DNA of 64,000 nucleotides from Takakia lepidozioides (lineage: Eukaryota; Streptophyta; Takakiopsida; Takakiales; Takakiaceae). The translations under genes were made by a program, and so were the position numbers. Below are positions 56,938 to 64,000 of this stretch, in pieces. Below the pieces are notes generated by a model. The model was not told the DNA's origin. It worked only from the letters and a program-made list of their open reading frames with translations, and searched no databases. The stretch spans positions 72,664,001 to 72,728,000 of the forward strand of contig CM060733.1 of the NCBI GenBank assembly GCA_030704615.1, read 5' to 3'. Within the stretch, counting starts at the first letter, position 1; the number at the start of each line of letters is the position of its first letter.

Positions 56938-57240
56938 ATGGATAGCATCATTGAGCTGAAACGCAGAAGTCGATATGACTTCATTCAAGACAGTATTTTC
57001 CCTGGGCAAGGATATTTGAAAGTTCACTTGTTTAGGATGCAGTCAACAGTGGGTGAGGATAGCGGAGTGAATCTGGTTTGCAGAATGCAGCCGGGTGGAG
57101 ATCTGGAGAAATCATGGATCATGTTCAATCACTACAAACGGGTGAAGGATTGGACAACAGTGGCTTGCCATGTGTACGATCCAAGTTACCAACGAGTGAT
57201 AACCATTGTAGTTTGTGACATGCAGTCCGAGAACACTTAG
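56938..57240 (+). CDS. 100-residue ORF, possible transposase-derived fragment
   Basis: A clean frame from an ATG to a TAG, with RMQPGGDLEKSWIMFNHYKR, then WTTVACHVYDPSYQRVITI and CDMQSENT. The block ending DMQSE resembles, from memory, a stretch before a catalytic region in plant and oomycete transposase-like proteins, in which an Asp follows a hydrophobic strand. I could not verify this. The upstream sequence has no recognised promoter. It may be one exon of a larger gene or a fragment of a DNA transposon. The palindrome array begins about 230 bp downstream. Confidence 0.35.
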   Translation: MDSIIELKRRSRYDFIQDSIFPGQGYLKVHLFRMQSTVGEDSGVNLVCRMQPGGDLEKSWIMFNHYKRVKDWTTVACHVYDPSYQRVITIVVCDMQSENT

Positions 57241-57464
57241 CCGCAGATGCTGATGTGGAACTCGTTGGTTGCTACCATACCCGGTTATTAGCGTCACGTC
57301 CGTCCGTCAGTGTTAGGTCACGTCAGACCTGACGCTGACGGGACCTCTGTCACATCATGTTCGAGGAATATTCTGGTAAAAATAGTACCAGGTAAAATAC
57401 TGCCACTTAAGCAGCCACGTCGCCAACACAGTGGCCCCAAATACATTTTGAAAATTAACAAAAT

Positions 57465-58335
57465 GAACGCGACCGCCAATTATGGCGGTCGCTTTGTTTT
57501 TCAAAATTAAAAAAAAAATAGCGACCGCCATAATTGGCGGTCGCTTCAATTTTATTTATTTTTCAAGCAAGATTGGCGGTTGCACTAACGGTCGTTTATT
57601 TTTCGAATTAAAAAAAGAAATAGCTACCGCTATCTTGGCGGCACTTCAACTTTTAAAAAAAAAAAAACAAGATTGGCGGTCGCCTAATTTAAAAAAGAAA
57701 ACAAGCGACTGCCGTATTGGCGGTCAGATAATTTCAAAAATACATAAAAAAAACAAGCGACCGCCATTGGGCAGTCGCTTAATTAAAAAAAAATATAGAA
57801 AAACAAACGACCGTCATATGGCGGTCGGTAAATTTAAAATGATATAAAAAAAACAAGCGACATATGAAAATAAAAGCGACCGCCACACCGATGGTCGCTT
57901 GTTTAAAACAATACAATATTTGCGACCGCAAAACCGGCGGTCGCGTTAATTTAATAATATATAAAATAAAAGCGACCGCCAGCCTGGAGGTCGCTTAAAC
58001 TTGAAAATATAAAGATTAAAAGCGACCACCTTACTGGCGATCGCATTTTTAAAAAAATATTAAAAATAAAAACGACCACCATATTGGCAGTCGCTTTATT
58101 TTAAATATATTAACAAATGAAGCGACCGCCATACCGGCAGTCGCATTATATTTTGGAATAAAAAATAATAGCGACCGCCATACGGGCGGTCGCTTAAATT
58201 TAAAAATATACAAAATAGAAGTGACCGCAATATTACACAAAATAAAAGGAAATAAAAGCGACCGCAGTAGTGGCGGTCGCTTGTTTTTCATAAAAAATAA
58301 ACATAGAGACCGTAGTATTAGCGGTCGCTTAATTT
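57465..58335. repeat. Array of about 18 GC-rich palindromes at 50-bp spacing
   Basis: Each unit is a hairpin-forming word close to GCGACCGCCA-N3-6-TGGCGGTCGC, embedded in AT-rich spacers (AATTTAAAAATATA-like). Units start near 57468, 57521, 57570, 57620, 57668, 57705, 57756, 57808, 57872, 57922, 57972, 58022, 58071, 58121, 58171, 58220, 58257 and 58305. The spacing is very close to 50 bp for the later units. Mutations in one arm are often not matched in the other. The spacers are similar A/T runs, not unique sequences. Subterminal repeats of plant CACTA transposons have this look, but no CACTA end was found. Confidence 0.85.
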
Positions 58336-58720
58336 CAAAATTATAACAAATATGGTTGTATCGCCTTTTTCGGGTGGGCGCTATTGGTTCGTCATTTATT
58401 CATTTCACTTTCATTTCACTTTCGTTCTTCTTGGATCATATATAAGGGAGGAGGGTCACCAAGCTCCTCACTTCTTTTGGCGCAAACACTTGAGGTTGTT
58501 TTGGATGTTCTCTTCCATTGAACGAGAGTGTCGCCCAAGAGGAGGGTGCACACATTTTGCCGTTGTGGCTTCCACCAAAGCCACTTCAGCAGATTGTGTA
58601 TAAGCTCAACACTACGACCCACTTGGGTTACTGACAGATGTAGAAGTGTTGAGCTATCGCATTGCACTTTACATTCACAACACGTTCATTTATAGGTGAC
58701 TGTTTTTTGTTGCGTACATC
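58336..58720 (+). promoter_or_regulatory. Possible promoter with TATA box
   Basis: CATATATAAGGGAGG at about 58438-58452 looks like a pol II TATA box. It follows a CATTTCACTTT tandem (58399-58421). It precedes the ORF region at 58733-59229 by about 290 bp. No other support. Confidence 0.35.
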
Positions 58721-58732
58721 GCTAGGGCCCAG

Positions 58733-59229
58733 ATGAGTGGATATTGGGTGAAGATGAGGGAGGAATGGAGCCCTTGGTATACGGCAATCCTGAACACTGT
58801 TAGTGCCACTGGTAGTATTGAGTGCAACCTATATGGATTAAAGCTTTTTTTTATCGTAAGGATCGGTTGCTCGCTCACCTCGGTTATAAAGGTGTGAAGA
58901 GCGCTAGGGTGGGTTTATGCCCTAAAGCATCTATGCGGGTAAAAAACCATTTTGCCCAGTGTGGAGACAATATTCCAATGTCTCTGGATCTGGACATGAC
59001 CTCTGAGCAGAACACTCTATCTTCCCGTCAGGATGCCCCGATTAGTACCCAAGGCGACTCTTGTGAGGCTTCAGGTGTGGACAAATGGGTTGTACCGGAG
59101 CAACACCTGCTTCAACACCTCTTTGTACCCCTACACTTCAACGGAGTAGAGGATTACGGCAGCAATCCATGCAGGAAGGTCTTAACTTATCTGCGAAAAG
59201 ACAGTTGGTATACACGAAGTACACGCTGA
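58733..59229 (+). pseudogene. ORF region of unknown function
   Basis: An ATG at 58733 opens MSGYWVKMREEWSPWYTAIL. A one-base shift in a T run near 58845 leads to a second frame, YRKDRLLAHLGYKGVKSARV, which stays open to the TGA at 59227. The later part is mixed in composition with no domain. The T-run shift could be a sequencing slip. I do not recognise the protein. Confidence 0.35.
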
Positions 59230-59715
59230 CCCAAGGTCAACTAGGGTTAATTAAGGCACATGAGACATGACTCATGTTTTCATCCAAATCCCTGGGATGG
59301 GAATCTTATCCAGATCTTAAGCCTGGGTTTTTGGAATATTAAGCTTGGGCTAGATAATCTTTATAAGAATAGTCGAATATTTTGCTTCGGCTAGAGAATA
59401 TTCTAAAGAATTTAAGAATCTCAGGCCCGGGCTAAAGAATCTTATCCCGGGCTTTTGGAATATTTACTAGTATACAGCCTTTTTGGGCTTCCGTAATCGA
59501 GCAAGGTTTTTTTCGTATTCTGTAGATGAGACCCTCCATGTTGCAGACCCTCCCTGCAGACCATGGGCCGGGTGGGGTGGGGTGACCATTCCCTTTTTGC
59601 GGGCCCCACCATGTGGGGGCCCGCGATGCATTCAAGACGCTATCAATCTACAATGAAATTCTAGTGGAGTATTGGCAGATGGGACTCCAAAAGAAGACCG
59701 CTAATATACAACAAT
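59230..59715. other. Intergenic, no gene recognised
   Basis: Short repeated phrases such as AAGAATCTTATCC and GCCCGGGCTAAAG lie near 59330-59460. Nothing else was recognised. Confidence 0.5.
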
Positions 59716-60246
59716 TGTCGTGCGCATACATATCGCTACACAACTACATCGCTGTCCAAACCACACCACACATATATGCACAATAAAGTAGTCTAGCACA
59801 ATAGATAAACAAAGCTAAAAAGGACATACACTTCCAACACAAGAAATATGAAATCCATCGCTATCACTCATTGAAACTGAAGTCGAGCCAGGGGCACCCC
59901 AAGCTATGGGGACTCCACCCCACAACAACCTGTATCCCTACATAAGCACACTAAAACCTAAACACATGCAGGAGCTCGGTCGCGCAGGCTCAACTCGAGA
60001 GAGATGAGCCGCGCGACTGCCGCTCTCGTGAAGATAAGACAGACCAGGTGTCAAACTAAACTTGACACCTGATTTAACACTTGACCTAAATCCAAGTGTT
60101 AAATACAAATAACTAGTTTTATTCTAGCTGTTTTCACACTGTGCTTATTTAACTTGACAGCTGTCGTGCGCATACATATCGCTACACAACTACATCGCTG
60201 TCCAAACCACACCACACATATATGCACAATAAAGTAGTCTAGCACA
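59716..60246 (-). repeat. R 3' LTR with duplicated 85-bp ends
   Basis: On the minus strand it starts TGTGCTAGACTAC at 60246, after the polypurine tract, and ends GCGCACGACA at 59716, 531 bp. The first 85 bp (60162-60246) and the last 85 bp (59716-59800) are essentially the same sequence. Alternatively the 85-bp unit is itself a tiny LTR. Confidence 0.65.
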
Positions 60247-60260
60247 ATCGCCCCCCTAGC
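60247..60260 (-). other. Polypurine tract of R
   Basis: GCTAGGGGGGCGAT on the minus strand lies immediately before the TG of the LTR. Confidence 0.6.
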
Positions 60261-60506
60261 TGGTGGATAGGTCCCTCTACCTCCAGATAGCTACAAGATG
60301 TAATAGCCACAGCCGTACTAAGTCCTCTATCACTGTCATTATCGAGCTCAAACTCTATCAACCAAGAGGCCGGGTACAAGAGTAGCCCCATCGTTAGTCG
60401 CCGTCTTGCAATCTATGAACTTGAGCCAAGATCTCGTGTGTTCAAGGTCTCCTAGTAGCTGGGTCTTGCGTTTCTTGTTAGCCTCCCATGGTTGTATCCA
60501 CTCCCA

Positions 60507-62030
60507 CTATCCAATGCAATGTGGACATAACCAATCCCCATCCGGAACCATCTCAAGAGGTGGAGTCAAGCATCCCATATGCCAACCTCTAGAGCACCGA
60601 TCACATACCAGCATGGTGGCTGCCCCTTTAGCAGACCCACACAACATGCACCTCAAACCTGCAGATACCACTGCCAGGTTTGGGTCAATCCTGCCATCGA
60701 CATTCGGAAGGTGACATGGCGCACAATTACGCACATGGTCCTTCCAAGTGATGCCATCCCGACCCTCCAAGACCAAGACGCCTGAGGGCAAGACCTCTCG
60801 AACCCTCAAAATAACACGTCCTGCAGTCACATCCAGGGTCGTAGGAGCAGTCTGCTGCAGATAGACATAGTCACCAGGGTTGAATCTCCGAACCCCAGGA
60901 CGATAGCCCCCACCACGTATGGTAGCATACCTCAACGTATCACGGTGTTGTGCAATGGCAAGGTTCTCGAAAGCCATGGGCATGACTCTCTTGAACAACT
61001 CTGCACGCTGCTCACATGCACGTGCCCACACGTCCGGATCGTCAAGGTTAAGAACTGTAGCAGCTTCTCTGCGAATGGATGTAGGCAAATCCGGCTCTCG
61101 GCCAAAGAGAAGAAAGTATGGTGAGAAGAGGCAAGTGATGCTTGCTTGCTGAACCTGTAGCCCATGGCTAACCAGGGTAACTGAAGGTCCCAATCTCCTA
61201 GGTGTCCCTTCTGCAAGCCATACTTGCGCAAACCCCTCTTTACTGTCTGAACAACTCTCTCTGCCAAGCCATCGGCTTCAGGATGATCCCGAGAAGTGGT
61301 GCGGTGGTCTATCAAGGCTTTGTCACACAAAGCCTGAAACTCCCCCAAGAACTCTCTCCCTTGGTCCGTGAGTACCTCAGCTGGAGCACCGAATCGGCTA
61401 AGCACACAATCCAGGAATGCATACGCAGCTCCCTCACTAGCCTTATCAGGCAATGGAACCAATTCAATCCACTTGGAGAAGTGCTCCACCATCACCAACA
61501 CGTACTTGTTGTGGCGCATGGTCAGTGGCAACGGCCCTGCGAAGTCAAGACTCCACCTGTAGCCCAATCCCATGATCGGAAGAGGGTGCAATTGTGGAGT
61601 AGGGGCGTTGAATGAAGCACGCACCCTGTCACACACCATGCACCTAGCCACAAAGTGTTGCACCTCTGTGTGCATACCACGCCACCAATACTGCCCCTGC
61701 AGTAGACTATGAGTGCGTCGCACCCCAAAATGCCCCAACTCCTCATGGGCATGCCGCACTAACCGTGCCCGCTGTGTTGGGTGAGGCACAATCCTCACTC
61801 GACCATCCTCCCACACTCGGAGCAGGTGTGTCCCCTCCCACCTGAACCTCTTGGCTCGTTGTAGGATCCGATCCCTCTCCTTGGCAGTCATAGTGGCTGC
61901 CGTGTCTCCACTGCGGAGGTAGTCCAACACAACTGAATCCTCATGTATATCTTTGGCGCCACCCTGCTCATTGCTGGCCTCAGGGTCCTCAGACACTTGA
62001 TCTACAGTCATCCCTGTTGTAGGTCCAACC
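60507..62030 (-). pseudogene. Integrase of R with C-terminal PHD finger
   Basis: The finger motif is HAHEELGHFGVRRTHSLL, then CMVCDRV. The core has SLDFAGP (Asp), LTDQGREF (Asp) and DGLAERVVQTVKR (Glu). A one-base shift near 61140 moves the rest to another frame: FGREPDLP, then RFNPGDYVYL as C-terminal domain. The protein ends in a PHD finger (about 60510-60653) with the full C4HC3 set: CMLC, CDRC, H-x2-C in WHMGC, and CPHC, plus the Trp before the last Cys pair. In G1 this place is held by a chromodomain. PHD fingers bind histone H3 tails, so it may steer insertion. Confidence 0.9.
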
Positions 62031-62404
62031 TGGCCTTCCGCTGCCAAGATACACAGAAATGCAGATGCATGCCATCCGGGCACCATCTCCTCGTCCGTCT
62101 CACCATGCCACCGAGCTCCAGTGTCATCTTGTTGGCTCGTGCATGGATTGCGACTCAACCCATCTGCATTTCGATTGACCAAACCCGGTCGATGCACCAC
62201 CTGAAAGTCATACTCTTGAAGGATGAGTGCCCACCGTGCAAGCTTCCCCGTAAGCTTGTCTGACTCCATCAACCACTTGAGTGGTTGGTGATCCGTGACA
62301 AGGGTGAAGAGATTGCCGTATAAATAGCACCTGAAGTGTGCCACGGCCCACACTGCAGCTAAGCATTCTCCCTCATATGAGCTATACTTAGACTCTGCAG
62401 CATT
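62031..62404 (-). pseudogene. RNase H of R
   Basis: The active frame resumes near 62404 after a one-base deletion. It contains YSSYEGECLAAVWAV with the Glu, LVTDHQPLKWL with an Asp, and RNADGLSRN as end mark. The first Asp motif (LHTDWSMLGLGAVL) lies upstream in the RT frame. The domain is otherwise complete. Confidence 0.88.
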
Positions 62405-63480
62405 GTTGAGCGGCTAGCATAAGCCACTACGAACTCTCTTCCCTCATCATCCACCTGTGTGAGCACTGCTCCAAGCCCCAGCATGCTCCAATCTGTATGC
62501 AGCTGAAAAGGACGCCCCCTGATAGGTCGTCTCAAGATGGGCGCCGAGGTCAACCTCGCCTTGAGCTCTTGAAAAGCTTGTTCTTGCTCATCTGCCCACT
62601 GCCACTCCTGGTCCACCTTGGTCAGCTTGGTTAGAGCCTTTGCAATGGCACTAAATCCCTTAACAAACCGTCTGTAATAGTTTGCTAACCCCATGAAAGC
62701 TCGAACTCGGCTCACATCCGTGGGGCGTGGAACCTGTGCAATGGACTCTACCTTAGTCTGCTGTACCCCCAATCCTCCAGGATATATCATGTGACCCAGA
62801 TACTCAATCTGGTTGTGGAAAAACTTGCACTTGCCCGGATGTAACTTCAATCCGTGCGTCCTCAAGCGCTCAAATACCCCTTGAAGGTGTCTCTCATGCT
62901 CCTCCACCGTAGCACTAAAGATGATGATGTCATCTATGTAGCACCGAGCAAACTCCACCCCTGCTAGAATCCTGTCCATGACTCTTTGAAACTCAGCGGG
63001 AGCGTTTTTAAGCCCAAATGGTAAGAACCGCCACTGGTATAGGCAATCCTTCCCGTGCTCATTGATCCCCCAGAATGCCGTCTTTTGCTTATCCGCCTCC
63101 TTGATCGGCAACTGGTGATATCCGGATCGTAAATCCAACGTGCTAAAGACCTTGGAATGCCCAATGGCATCAAAGATCTCCTCTGGTGTTGGCATGGCAT
63201 ACCTATCGGACTTGGTCTGACGATTTACAGGCCGGTAATCACCGCACATACGTCTCTCCGTCCAATTGCCATAGACATCCTTCTTGGCTGGCATCACTGT
63301 GGCTGAAGCATACTCTCCACCAGAGAGCTCCACCAAACCTGCCTCCCAGAGATCTTGAGTCCTCATCTGAATCAAAGACCTCTCCATGTCACTGTATCTA
63401 TAGGGTCTCCGAAAGATTGGCGTGTCAGTGGCCAACTCAATACGGATCTCTTGACCCTTCAGTGCTCCCAAGTCCTTCAA
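62405..63480 (-). pseudogene. Reverse transcriptase of R
   Basis: An uninterrupted frame with all motifs: RRPYRYSDMERSLIQ at the entry, [46 protein letters not shown], the catalytic box CYIDDIIIF, and RAFMGLANYYRRFV. Both catalytic Asp are present. It is fused in phase to the methyltransferase linker upstream, apart from the TAG at 63640-63642. Confidence 0.93.
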
Positions 63481-64000
63481 ACTGAAGGCAAAGCAATTCC
63501 TGTAAGCCCTCAGGAACCGCCGTATACGTCGTCTCTCTCCTCCGGTGACAATGGGTCCAATATCAGGCTCCCAATTGTCCTCCGTAACTGCAACCTTAAG
63601 TCCAGTGGGCTTAGAGGTAGAGGACGCGTCCCGTGGTTGCTATGCTGCAACCTCTTGAGCAGTACCCCCTTCCTGCTCAGTCAATGACAAGGCCTCATCC
63701 TGCCCCATCATCTCATCATTGAGAACCTCCTCATCCCGAGAAGAATCCCCAACCTCATCCATCACAGCTGCCTTCGCTGCCAACTCCCTCTGAACCTCGA
63801 GCACCTCCCACATGTGCCATGGATGTCTACACCTCGTGGTCCTCACCGGCTCGCCCCCACTCGCTGCCTGTACCGTCTCGGTAGGCAGAGAGACCATCAA
63901 GGGAAGTGCACTCCGCATTCTACGTTGCTCAGCCATAGCCAAGCTGACAATCCAGGTCAAGCAATTGAGATCCATTGCTTGCCCCAACACCTGACGACGT
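63481..64000 (-). pseudogene. Methyltransferase C-terminus and linker of R (cut by window edge)
   Basis: It begins at the edge inside the final methyltransferase helix region (RQVLGQAMDLNCLTWIV), which matches the tail of the L methyltransferase at 610-660. A linker with CRHPWHMWEVLEVQREL follows, then VTEDNWE, and then the RT in the same phase. One TAG lies at 63640-63642. This proves that methyltransferase and RT shared one polyprotein. Confidence 0.85.

Larger units (their letters stand above)
59716..64000 (-). mobile_element. Element R: Ty3/gypsy with methyltransferase and PHD finger, open at the right edge
   Basis: Read on the minus strand from the window edge: methyltransferase C-terminus, linker, RT, RNase H, integrase, PHD finger, polypurine tract, 3' LTR. 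The pol frame has only one stop (63640-63642) and two visible frameshifts (near 62404 and 61140). All catalytic residues that can be checked are intact. It is the best-preserved element in the window. The rest (most of the methyltransferase, protease, gag, 5' LTR) lies to the right. Confidence 0.92.

Noticed and set aside
56880-57470. A CACTA terminus next to the palindrome array
   Set aside because: No CACTA or CACTG word at a plausible border with a 3-bp duplication was found.
57465-58335. CRISPR-like look of the palindrome array
   Set aside because: The linkers are similar AT-rich runs rather than unique spacers, the repeats vary, there are no cas genes, and the context is a eukaryotic nuclear genome.

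Overview
This is nuclear DNA of a streptophyte (green plant lineage), most likely a charophyte alga with a large, repeat-rich genome such as a Chara-type species. The clues are Ty3/gypsy elements with an initiator-Met primer site and a chromodomain, LINE remnants of the plant L1 type, small GT-AG introns, and a Ty3/gypsy family that carries a DNMT3-like cytosine methyltransferase, a combination previously reported from charophytes. The taxon is an inference. I see no bacterial-style operon, no rRNA gene and no convincing tRNA gene. Nearly every coding stretch belongs to a mobile element, and every element is damaged by stops, frameshifts, truncation or nesting.

Layout. 96-4691 (minus): element L, gag - protease - cytosine methyltransferase, with RT/RNase H/integrase deleted and a SINE inserted. 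4692-11660 (plus): G1, a chromovirus with chromodomain. 11661-24780: mostly non-coding, with two LINE remnants, a MITE-like element, dispersed repeats and a well-defined hAT MITE with an 8-bp target duplication. 25022-25521: assembly gap. 25522-33517: family C, a non-chromodomain Ty3/gypsy group, in an inverted arrangement (LTR minus, LTR plus, pol plus, LTR plus, gag minus, LTR minus). 33518-37325 (minus): G2, sister copy of G1. 37326-39720 (plus): M1, a multi-intron gene fragment whose C-terminal half looks like a beta-class N6A/N4C DNA methyltransferase. 40118-40690 (minus): a second, similar fragment, M2. 40691-46900 (minus): Ty3/gypsy element E, split by a 3.2-kb non-coding insertion that has an inverted partner at 47569-51272. 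52930-56243 (minus): element D. 56938-59229: two unexplained ORFs around a roughly 50-bp-period array of GC-rich palindromes. 59716-64000 (minus): element R, a much fuller relative of L, reading methyltransferase - RT - RNase H - integrase - PHD finger and running off the right edge.

The most interesting biology is the L/R family. A Gag-Pol polyprotein contains a DNA cytosine methyltransferase placed between protease and reverse transcriptase, and its integrase ends in a PHD finger. One mobile element thus carries both a chromatin-mark writer and a putative reader. The M1/M2 pair may add a second class of DNA methyltransferase to the same neighbourhood.
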